The notes beneath the pieces are model-generated. The model made no database searches. It was given only the letters and a program-made list of their open reading frames with translations, and was not told the DNA's origin. Positions 54,134 to 62,207 of a stretch of DNA of 64,000 bases are shown here, piece by piece (position 1 is the stretch's first letter; each line of letters starts with the position of its first letter). The translations under genes and the position numbers were made by a program. This stretch comes from CBDCTM01 sp965222005 (GTDB taxonomy: Bacteria > Bacteroidota > Bacteroidia > Chitinophagales > Saprospiraceae), in the NCBI GenBank assembly GCA_965222005.1, contig OZ244935.1, forward strand, positions 558,001-622,000, given 5' to 3'.

Positions 54134-55357
54134 ATGCCCCGTCGATGGTTTCAATGGGCGGTGATAAATTTCTTTATTGCTGCCTGTATCGGTCTGTTGC
54201 TCCGCTATGCCTTTGTAAGTGAGCTTCCATGGTTGCACTATCGCTTTTTGATGCATGCCCATTCGCATGTGGCTATGCTCGGCTGGGTGTATCTGGGCTT
54301 GTTTGCCCTGCTCATCCATTACTTTTTGCCGGTTGAGTTGCATCAGCATCCTTTCTACCAAAAGCTGTTTTGGGGCCAGCAAATTTGTGTGACGGGGATG
54401 CTTATCTGCTTTCCCCTACTGGGCTATACCTCCTGGTCCATCGTGTTTACCAGCCTGCATCTGCTGTTGAGCTATTTGTTTGTATGGCGCTTTATACGCG
54501 ATCTGCGCAGCAGCCCTGTTGCCGGCAGCCTTTCCAAGCGCTTTGTCATCACGGCTTTGGTCTGGATGGTCGTAGCTACACTGGCCTTGTGGGCCCTGGT
54601 TCCCATTATGCTACTCAAAATGCAGCAAAGCGCCCTGTACTATGCCTGCGTTCAGTTTTATTTGCATTTTCAATTCAACGGTTGGTTTATCTGGGCTGCA
54701 CTGGCCTTGGCTTTTCGGCTAATGGGACAAAAGAAAATTAAAGTCGATCTGCGTTCCCTATATTATTTTTACTACTTCCTGGCAGCCTCCTGCCTGCTCA
54801 CCTATGTACTGGCCGTTACCTGGTCCACGCCTATCCGCCTGCTGTTTTGGATCAACAGCTTCGGTGTATCGCTCCAGTTGGTAGCTCTGTACTTTTTTCT
54901 GAAAGCAATATTGCCGGCTTACCGCCAATTGAAAAGCACCCTGGATAGCTGGGCCAATCGATTGTTGTACATCGCATTTCTGAGTTTCGTGTTAAAGGTA
55001 CTTATCCAGTCGGCGGTGATCATCCCCTACCTGGCTACTGTGGCGTACACGATCCGCAACTATGTGTTGGGCTTTTTGCACCTTATTCTATTGGGTATTA
55101 TGAGCTGCGCGCTCTTTGCTTTAGCCGGACAGCAAGGCTGGCTGCCTCACCGGCAAAAGTTCAAACGCCTGGGTTTGGGCTTATTTTTAGCGGGTTTTGT
55201 GCTTACCGAGCTCTTGCTATTCGAGCAGGGCAGCCTGTTTTGGGCAGCGCTGGGGTTTATCCCTTACTACTATGAAGGCCTGTTTGGAATATCTGTACTT
55301 ATGCCTTTAGGGCTGTTATTCGTTATTTATGGCTGGTGGGCAGAAAGAGTGAGATAA
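54134..55357 (+). CDS. Polytopic membrane protein with His-rich motif, heme-copper oxidase subunit I-like
   Basis: 407 residues with 11-12 helices. The second helix begins RFLMHAHSHVAMLGWVYLGLFALLIHYFLP, a pattern reminiscent of the heme-binding helix in heme-copper oxidase subunit I; other His occur (FYLHFQFNGWF). The copper ligands of a full oxidase are not all obvious. This family is often beside nitrogen-oxide genes in Bacteroidota. It follows the cytochrome gene by 79 bp, so a respiratory or NO-related role is likely (inference). Confidence 0.65.
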   Translation: MPRRWFQWAVINFFIAACIGLLLRYAFVSELPWLHYRFLMHAHSHVAMLGWVYLGLFALLIHYFLPVELHQHPFYQKLFWGQQICVTGMLICFPLLGYTSWSIVFTSLHLLLSYLFVWRFIRDLRSSPVAGSLSKRFVITALVWMVVATLALWALVPIMLLKMQQSALYYACVQFYLHFQFNGWFIWAALALAFRLMGQKKIKVDLRSLYYFYYFLAASCLLTYVLAVTWSTPIRLLFWINSFGVSLQLVALYFFLKAILPAYRQLKSTLDSWANRLLYIAFLSFVLKVLIQSAVIIPYLATVAYTIRNYVLGFLHLILLGIMSCALFALAGQQGWLPHRQKFKRLGLGLFLAGFVLTELLLFEQGSLFWAALGFIPYYYEGLFGISVLMPLGLLFVIYGWWAERVR

Positions 55358-55411
55358 TATTTGATAGCTTGCAAAGCGTTATAATACGGCTTGAATCGAT
55401 TACCAAAAACC

Positions 55412-55798
55412 ATGATGCATCTGCCCGGTTTGTATATTGCCCATTCGCCAAAACGAGGGCGGGGCGTCTTTTCAGCACAGGATATTCACCCACAGGATGT
55501 CATTGAAATTTGTCCCCTCATTTTCATACCCAAAAACCAATTGTCCCGCATCCACCATTCCATTTTGCACGATTATTATTTTCTTTGGCCCGGAAATGAG
55601 GAGGCAGCCTGCATCGCTCTCGGATATGGCTCGCTCTACAACCACAGTTTTGAGCCCGGAGCGGAAGTGATTTTTGACCTCCCTGAGCAAAAGATCGTGA
55701 TCCGGTGCATTCTTCCCATACAGGCCGGAACCGAGATTTTTATCGATTATAGTGGAGGGATTAAACAATATCGTGAAATGTGGTTTGAGGTAGCATGA
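55412..55798 (+). CDS. SET-domain protein
   Basis: 128 residues from the ATG at 55412 (a second ATG is 3 bp on). SET fold: start GLYIAHSPKRGRGVFSAQDI, central YGSLYNHSFEPGAEV (NHS motif for SAM and lysine binding), end AGTEIFIDYSGG. SET proteins methylate lysines, so this may modify a cellular protein. Post-SET cysteines are absent. Bacteroidota often carry such stand-alone SET proteins. Confidence 0.88.
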   Translation: MMHLPGLYIAHSPKRGRGVFSAQDIHPQDVIEICPLIFIPKNQLSRIHHSILHDYYFLWPGNEEAACIALGYGSLYNHSFEPGAEVIFDLPEQKIVIRCILPIQAGTEIFIDYSGGIKQYREMWFEVA

Positions 55799-55889
55799 AT
55801 TCTTTCAAAACCAAGCGCTCTAAAACGGCAAACTTGTTGATAATAGTAAATATTTTTCATCTACTAATATTGTACTAAAATAACTGAAT

Positions 55890-56390
55890 ATGGTACGCAT
55901 TAAAATTGTTATCATCTTGTTTTCCTTGGCATTTTTTCTCCATTCCTCAGCCAACGCCCAAACGTACAGAACCGCACTCGGAGCGAGATTGGGCCATCCC
56001 CTTTCTGCTTCCTACAAGACTTTCCTGGCTGCTTCCAGCAATGCCATTGAAGTACATGTAGGCACATGGGGGTATTCGCGCTACCGGCGAATGAATGCCA
56101 GTGTGGGCTACCAGGTACATCGCCCTATCCCTGATCTCGAAGGATTGATGTGGTATTTCGGAGCTGGAGGTTCTGTCTTTTTCTGGAATTGGAAAGGCGA
56201 CCACGGAGAAGGTGAGTTAAATACATCGTTTGGAATTCAAGGCTATCTTGGGCTTGATTATGCTTTTTCCGATGCCCCTATCAATATCTCTGTTGATTGG
56301 GTACCGCTCTTCTTTGTTAATGGCTACGGCAACGGCTTTAGCGGAACCTTCGGAGCAGTCGGTGTACGCTATATTCTCGCAAGAGGATAA
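55890..56390 (+). CDS. Small outer-membrane beta-barrel-like protein
   Basis: 166 residues. Signal peptide (IVIILFSLAFFLHSSANAQ). The mature 140 residues alternate hydrophobic and polar residues with Gly and aromatic ends (LGARLGHPLSASYKTF, YFGAGGSVFFWNW, TFGAVGVRYIL), typical of an eight-strand barrel. No function known. Confidence 0.75.
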   Translation: MVRIKIVIILFSLAFFLHSSANAQTYRTALGARLGHPLSASYKTFLAASSNAIEVHVGTWGYSRYRRMNASVGYQVHRPIPDLEGLMWYFGAGGSVFFWNWKGDHGEGELNTSFGIQGYLGLDYAFSDAPINISVDWVPLFFVNGYGNGFSGTFGAVGVRYILARG

Positions 56391-56420
56391 GGCAGAATGG
56401 TTTCCACCAGCAGGGCTGGT

Positions 56421-57473
56421 TTATCGATAACTGGCATTGATCCCTTCCAGCACCGCTGGACCAGGGCAAAGTGTTGCCTCATTCAGGCTATTCAATGGCT
56501 TATCTACTGTTTGGAGCAAAGAATGCAAGTCGCGACTGTCCGGGTCGATATAAATCAATCCGGTCAGTACTTCTTTTTTAGATTTGGCGAGCTGTATTCT
56601 ATTGACGGCCGAATGGCGGCTGGTGGGGTTCCAGTCAGCTGCCAGCTTTTGCAAATGAAGTTCCGAGCCATCGTGCAACTGAATCGTCACGCCTTCCCCT
56701 TCTCCATACTCTACCGTTATTTCTTCTTTTTCCGGCACAAAATCCATCACGGAAGTAGCTTCCATGTGCGCTCGCACAAAATCGTAGGATTTGGTAGAGC
56801 CTTTATTATTGTTGAAGGTGACGCAGGGTGAGATCACGTCGAGGAAGGCAAAACCGCTGTGCGATATGGCCGCTTTGATCAATGGTACCAATTGCTCTTT
56901 GTCACCTGAAAAGCTGCGGGCTACAAAGGTAGCGCCCAATTCAAGCGCCAGGCCCGCCAAATCGATTGCCTGAAATACGCTATTGCCCCCTGCTTTGCTA
57001 ATGGATCCGAAATCCGCTGTGGCGGAATCCTGTCCTTTCGTCAGACCATAGCAACCATTGTTCATCACCACGTACACCATATTGAGGTTGCGCCGGATGG
57101 CATGCACAAATTGCCCCATCCCGATACTGGCCGTATCGCCATCACCGGAAACGCCGAGGTAGATCAAATCCCGATTAGCCATATTGGCCCCCGTAGTGAT
57201 GGAAGGCATGCGGCCGTGTACCGAGTTGAAGCCATGCGAATTGCTCAGGAAATAGGTGGGCGTTTTGGAAGAGCAGCCAATGCCTGACAGCTTGGCCAGC
57301 CGGTGCGGCTGAATCGACATTTCGTAGCAGGCCTGCACGATGGCTCCGCTGATACTATCGTGCCCGCAGCCGGCACAGAGTGTGGAAAGACGGCCTTCGT
57401 AGTCTGCTTTTGCATAGCCGATTTCATTCTTTGGCAGTTCTGGATGGCGGAAGCTGGGCTTAATGTAACTCAT
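56421..57473 (-). CDS. korB: 2-oxoacid:ferredoxin oxidoreductase, beta subunit
   Basis: 350 residues. TPP-binding domain: LCAGCGHDSISGAIV (near 30), GDGDTASIGMGQFVHAIRR (about 110), NNGCYGLTKGQDS (about 138). A C-terminal extension of about 80 residues. Works with KorA to decarboxylate 2-oxoglutarate or a related 2-oxoacid using CoA and ferredoxin. It lies 26 bp after korA. Substrate cannot be set by eye. Confidence 0.92.
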   Translation of the reverse strand: MSYIKPSFRHPELPKNEIGYAKADYEGRLSTLCAGCGHDSISGAIVQACYEMSIQPHRLAKLSGIGCSSKTPTYFLSNSHGFNSVHGRMPSITTGANMANRDLIYLGVSGDGDTASIGMGQFVHAIRRNLNMVYVVMNNGCYGLTKGQDSATADFGSISKAGGNSVFQAIDLAGLALELGATFVARSFSGDKEQLVPLIKAAISHSGFAFLDVISPCVTFNNNKGSTKSYDFVRAHMEATSVMDFVPEKEEITVEYGEGEGVTIQLHDGSELHLQKLAADWNPTSRHSAVNRIQLAKSKKEVLTGLIYIDPDSRDLHSLLQTVDKPLNSLNEATLCPGPAVLEGINASYR

Positions 57474-57499
57474 TGATTTACAGGTTTTTAGACATTCGA

Positions 57500-59305
57500 C
57501 TAGGCGTGTATTTGTGCGCCAATTTGTTCAGCAATATCAAAAGCGGTGATGGGCAGGCCATCGTAATTGAGTATCGGCACTAATTTATCAGGTGCAATAT
57601 TCAACTCAATCATCAGCAGGGAGCGAAACTGCGCATCCCGATTTTGCTCCACTACAAACACCCGCTCATGCATAGCAACAAAATCTTCGACCGACTGGCT
57701 AAAGGGTAGTGCTTTTATGCGCATTGCATCAATTTGCAAAGCCTTGCTTTTCATTATATCCATTGCTTCCAATGCCGCATAGGTAGTAGTACCAAAAAAC
57801 AAAATTCCATCCGGCGCACTATGGCCTTGCTGGTAAAATTCCGGCGCCGGAACATATCCCCTGGCAGTTTCCCACTTTTTCTGTATCCTGTCGATCACTC
57901 GTACATACACCTCACCGCTCTCCGAATACTTAGCATACTCATCGCGCGAAGTACCTCGGGTAAAAAAGGAGCCCTTTGTAGGATGTGTACCCGGAACCGT
58001 ACGGTAGCAAATACCATCATCATCCACATCCAGATAGCGGCCATAGCGCTCTATTTTTTCTAAATCATCCGCATCGTAAACTTTCCCCCGATCATACTTT
58101 CTGCCTTCCTCCCACTTTAAGGGAGGGGACATATGATTATTCATCCCCAAATCGAGGTCCGACATCAGCATGACCGGCGTCTGAAAGCGATCCGCTAAAT
58201 CAAAGGCATCGGCCATCATACCAAAGCATTCAGCAGGGGTGCTGGGAAATAGCAAAATGTGTTTGGTATCGCCATGCGAAGCATAAGCACTGGATAGAAT
58301 GTCGGCCTGCTGGGTACGGGTGGGCATGCCCGTGCTGGGGCCTCCACGTTGTACATTTACCAATACCACCGGTATTTCGGCATAATAGGCCAGGCCCAGA
58401 AATTCGTTCATCAATGATACCCCCGGACCGCTGGTGGAGGTAAAAGAACGGGCCCCATTCCAACTGGCTCCTATCACATTGCCGATGGCTGCCAGCTCGT
58501 CTTCAGCCTGCACGATGGCAAAGTTGTTTTTTCCCGAATCGCTATCTACCCGCAAGCGTTTGGCAAAGGCTTCAAAGGCTTTGGCGATAGATGTTGAAGG
58601 GGTGATCGGATACCAGGCCATCACACTTGCCCCCGCATAAATGGCTCCCAGGGCGGTAGCAGTATTGCCATCGATAAGGATGTGGTCATTGACTTTGTTG
58701 CGGCGTTCAAGTCGAATACTCAGCGGGCAATCGAAATGTTGGGTCACGTAATCGTGGCCTAAATGAATGGCTTGCAAATTGGGCGGAATGAGCTTTTCCT
58801 TTTTAGCAAAACGCTCTTTGACAATCGTTTCGAGTACGGCAAGTTCAATATCCAGCAGGGCTGCCAATCCGCCCACGTAGATAATATTTTTGAAAAGCTG
58901 CTGCTGGCGGCGGTCATTATAATTCTCCATAGCCAACTGCATCATCGGTATGCCTATGTAGTGGATATCTTCGCGGATGTATGTATCATGCAGCTTTCGG
59001 GTACTATCGTACACAAAATAACCGCCCTCCCGAACGGAGGCCACATCCTTGGCCAGGCTCTGCGGATTCACACCGACCAGCAAATCAATTCCGGTACGTC
59101 TGCCGAGCCAGCCATCCTCATTGATGCGCACCTCATACCAGGTCGGCAGCCCCTGTATATTGGAAGGAAAAATATTTTTTGGAGTCACCGGTATGCCCAT
59201 CCGGAAGATAGCTTTGGCGAAAAGATCATTGGCGCTGGCCGAACCCGATCCATTGACATTGGCAAATCGGATCACCATGTCATTGATTCCGTTGAGCTTC
59301 TTCAT
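57500..59305 (-). CDS. korA: 2-oxoacid:ferredoxin oxidoreductase, alpha-gamma subunit
   Basis: 601 residues. The N-terminal gamma domain (about 1-190; VNGSGSASANDLFAKAIFRMG) is fused to the alpha domain (about 200-601; DGNTATALGAIYAGASVMAWYPITPSTSIA, TSTSGPGVSLMNEFLGLAYYAEIPVVLVN, GPSTGMPTRTQQAD). Typical of KorA in Bacteroidota. It starts 4 bp inside the upstream flavoprotein gene (59302/59305), so the three genes are one translationally coupled operon. Confidence 0.93.
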   Translation of the reverse strand: MKKLNGINDMVIRFANVNGSGSASANDLFAKAIFRMGIPVTPKNIFPSNIQGLPTWYEVRINEDGWLGRRTGIDLLVGVNPQSLAKDVASVREGGYFVYDSTRKLHDTYIREDIHYIGIPMMQLAMENYNDRRQQQLFKNIIYVGGLAALLDIELAVLETIVKERFAKKEKLIPPNLQAIHLGHDYVTQHFDCPLSIRLERRNKVNDHILIDGNTATALGAIYAGASVMAWYPITPSTSIAKAFEAFAKRLRVDSDSGKNNFAIVQAEDELAAIGNVIGASWNGARSFTSTSGPGVSLMNEFLGLAYYAEIPVVLVNVQRGGPSTGMPTRTQQADILSSAYASHGDTKHILLFPSTPAECFGMMADAFDLADRFQTPVMLMSDLDLGMNNHMSPPLKWEEGRKYDRGKVYDADDLEKIERYGRYLDVDDDGICYRTVPGTHPTKGSFFTRGTSRDEYAKYSESGEVYVRVIDRIQKKWETARGYVPAPEFYQQGHSAPDGILFFGTTTYAALEAMDIMKSKALQIDAMRIKALPFSQSVEDFVAMHERVFVVEQNRDAQFRSLLMIELNIAPDKLVPILNYDGLPITAFDIAEQIGAQIHA

Positions 59306-61077
59306 AACTGGTCTGCTTTAGTCACACTGTACAAATATTTCTGCATATCCCAGGCGGCCGTAGGGCAGCGCTCTGCACACAAACCGCAGTGAACGCAAAC
59401 ATTTTCATCTTTTACCATCACCCGCTTGGTCGGTAATATTTCCGACACATAAAGGTCTTGCTCCAAATTATTGGCAGGGGCATTTAGCCTGGCTCGCAAA
59501 TCAGCCTCTTCTCCATTTTCGGTAAACGTGATACAGGAAGTCGGACAAATATCTACACACGCATCGCATTCTATACAGCGATCGGTAGTAAAAACCGTTT
59601 GTACATCACAGTTGAAGCAGCGCTGAGCTTCTTTGAATGCAACGGCCGCGTCAAACCCCAGCTCTACCTCCACCCTACGGTCGGTCAATGTTTTTTCCTT
59701 GGCTGCATGTGGCACCTTATATCTCAGATCACTCACCACCTCGCTATCGTAAATCCATTCGTGTATCCCCATTTTTTGCTGAAGCAAATTGGTAGTCGGT
59801 GGCGGGCGGTCGTGCACATCCTTGCCCTGGCAAAACAAATGGATCGATACGGCAGCCTGATGGCCATGCGCTGCAGCGGTGATAATGTTTTCGGGCCCAA
59901 AGGCCGCATCACCACCAAAGAAAACCTTTGGCAGGGTAGATTGAAAGGTCGCTTTGTCCAGCACCGGCAAATCCCACTTGCCCAGCTCAATGCCAATATC
60001 CCGTTCGATCCACGGGAAGGAATTATCCTGCCCGATGGCAATGATGACATCATCTGCCTCAAAAAATTCATCCGGTTCGCCGGTGGGAATGAGCTTGCGG
60101 CGGCCGTTTTCATCATACTCGGCCCTCACTTTGCCAAAAAGTACACCTTTCAGCTTTCCATTTTCCACCACAAATTCCTTGGGTGGCATATTATTGAAAA
60201 TGGGAATGTCTTCGGATTGGGCATCTTCGATCTCCCAGGGCGAGGCCTTCATGTCTTTGAAAGGGCTGCGCACCACCACGCGTACATCCTTCCCGCCAAT
60301 ACGCCGTGAAGTACGACAGCAATCCATCGCGGTGTTGCCGCCCCCCAGGATAATCACCTTTTTGCCGATCGATTTGACGTGCTCAAAAGCTACATTGGCC
60401 AAAAACTCAATGCCGATGTGGATATTGGCATCTCCTTCTTCGCGGCCGGGAAGCCGGAGGTCACGCCCTTTCGGTGCCCCTGTGCCCACAAAAATGGCGT
60501 CGTAGTCTTTGGCCAGCATTTCCTTCATGCTGCTCACAAAATGGTTGAAGTGAGTGTGGATACCCATGTCCAGGATGTAATTAACTTCCTCGTCGAGCAC
60601 CTCTTCAGGTAGCCTGAACAGTGGAATTTGGGTGCGCATCATGCCGCCGCCTTTGTGCCATTCGTCATACAGATGAATTTCGTAGCCCAACGGAGCCAAG
60701 TCACGGGCCACCGTAAGTGAAGCCGGGCCGCCGCCGATGAGGGCAATCTTTTTGCCGTTTTTTTGCTCAGGCGCTTTGGGCATGAGAGATTTCACTTCGC
60801 CTTTGAAGTCGGCAGCTACGCGCTTGAGCCGGCAGATAGCCACGGGCTTTTCTTCCACCCGCACCCGGCGGCAGGCAGGTTCACAAGGCCGATCGCAAGT
60901 ACGGCCCAAGATGCCTGGAAATACATTCGATTCCCAATTGATGATATAGGCTTCGGTGTATCGCTCGGCTGCAATGAGGCGGATGTATTCGGGCACTGGA
61001 GTATGGGCCGGGCAGGCATACTGGCAGTCCACTACTTTGTGAAAGTATTCCGGATGCGTAGTATCAGTAGGTTTCAA
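59302..61077 (-). CDS. GltD-like FAD/NAD(P) oxidoreductase with two 4Fe-4S clusters
   Basis: 591 residues. N-terminal Fer4_20-like domain (CQYACPAHTPVPEYI, GRTCDRPCEPACRR), FAD site ALIGGGPASLTVARDLA (about 113), NAD(P) site VIILGGGNTAMDCCR (about 245), FFGGDAAFGPENI (about 390) and, at the C-terminus, two 4Fe-4S ferredoxin motifs CIECDACVDICPTSC and CVHCGLCAERCPTA. Resembles the GltD subunit of glutamate synthase and NfnB, but sits before korA with a 4-bp overlap, so its role is likely electron transfer between ferredoxin and NAD(P)H. Confidence 0.9.
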   Translation of the reverse strand: MKPTDTTHPEYFHKVVDCQYACPAHTPVPEYIRLIAAERYTEAYIINWESNVFPGILGRTCDRPCEPACRRVRVEEKPVAICRLKRVAADFKGEVKSLMPKAPEQKNGKKIALIGGGPASLTVARDLAPLGYEIHLYDEWHKGGGMMRTQIPLFRLPEEVLDEEVNYILDMGIHTHFNHFVSSMKEMLAKDYDAIFVGTGAPKGRDLRLPGREEGDANIHIGIEFLANVAFEHVKSIGKKVIILGGGNTAMDCCRTSRRIGGKDVRVVVRSPFKDMKASPWEIEDAQSEDIPIFNNMPPKEFVVENGKLKGVLFGKVRAEYDENGRRKLIPTGEPDEFFEADDVIIAIGQDNSFPWIERDIGIELGKWDLPVLDKATFQSTLPKVFFGGDAAFGPENIITAAAHGHQAAVSIHLFCQGKDVHDRPPPTTNLLQQKMGIHEWIYDSEVVSDLRYKVPHAAKEKTLTDRRVEVELGFDAAVAFKEAQRCFNCDVQTVFTTDRCIECDACVDICPTSCITFTENGEEADLRARLNAPANNLEQDLYVSEILPTKRVMVKDENVCVHCGLCAERCPTAAWDMQKYLYSVTKADQL

Positions 61078-61109
61078 TATCTATTTGTGCTTGTTGGTTC
61101 ATAATCCAG

Positions 61110-62110
61110 GTGATAAAGCGGGCATCTCGACAAATTATACGAATATTACTAATCACCTGTTTCCTCTGGTTTCCGGAGCGATTCCAAACATACTTTAAAA
61201 TTTTGAATACCTTAAAAATTAGAAAAGCAAATTTTAAAAAAAGGCCACTATGCCCCTGTTTTGTGGGCAATCAGTGCTTAATGAGGAGAATTGTTAGCAC
61301 AATAGGTAAGCGGATGGTGCTGCCGGAAGCTATTAAAAAACGAAGCTTGTGTGCCGGCAGGTTAGGCCTAAAAGTAATGGATTTATTGATGGGGGGATGG
61401 GGATCGGGAGGACCTAGCGGAACGACTTTTTCGGATGTGCATGTCAAAGATGCAGTTGTCACTTTTCCTGCAGGTACTTCAGGTACCCAAGTATTGAGCT
61501 GGACCTATTCCTCGCGTACAAGAAGTTGTACGGCTTCCGATCAAATGAATATTGTGATTGATTTGGCGCTGCCAGTTGGATTGATTTTCTTTTCAGCCAG
61601 CAGCGAATTCAGGAGTGTCCTGAAGGGGGCTACCGGTTCAGAAACGAACAACGCCTTTTTTGAAGTTCAGCGATGTAATGATGGCATTCGATTCGAGCGC
61701 ATTGGTATAGTCGAAAATGGTAGCAGCCTGAAAAAGAATTACTGTGAATTTATCGACTAGCAACCAAGGGACGGAGTCAATTTTTATAGATTAAAGCAAG
61801 TGGACTTCGATGGGTAGTCAGAATTTTCGGATATAAAAATCGGATATAAAAATCGGTAGCCTTTACCAATGAACAGCTCGAAACCAGCTTTTCGCCTAAT
61901 CCGGTGGTTGATCCTATAAGGATACATTCTTTAAGCGAGGTACTCCATATTGAAATAGTAGATATTAATGGCAATGTCTTCAAATCTATTCCATCCCCGG
62001 CCGATCAAAAATCAATTGGCATTTCTGACCTGCCCGCCGGAACGTTCTTTTTGATAATGCATATCGCAACGGGTAGAAAAGCACATAAAATAATGAAATT
62101 GAGACTATAG
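61110..62110 (+). pseudogene. Decayed T9SS cargo gene
   Basis: Fragments of one T9SS protein in the same strand. 61584-61758 gives LPVGLIFFSASSEFRSVL and NNAFFEVQRCNDGIRFERIG, the standard pre-sorting segment, then two TAG stops where Gln is expected (FID-stop-QPRDGVNFYRLKQVDFDG-stop-SEFS). A 13-bp tandem duplication near 61838-61863 shifts the frame. From about 61868 the sorting domain continues (NEQLETSFSPNPVVD ... GTFFLIMHIATGRK). The upstream part to 61110 is a plausible but unrecognised N-terminal region. Not functional unless repaired. Confidence 0.8.
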
Positions 62111-62145
62111 TCGTCAGCCTCTAATCTTTCTAACCCTGTATCTTT

Positions 62146-62183
62146 ACAAAACCTTTCTCCACCTGTGCAGAGAAAGGTTTTGT
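62146..62183. terminator. Bidirectional terminator
   Basis: ACAAAACCTTTCTC (62146-62159) pairs perfectly with GAGAAAGGTTTTGT (62170-62183), a 14-bp stem between the decayed T9SS gene and the convergent acyl-CoA dehydrogenase. A/T-rich arms give T-runs in both directions. Confidence 0.75.
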
Positions 62184-62207
62184 GCTACTGGATAACTCGT
62201 GTGAAGC

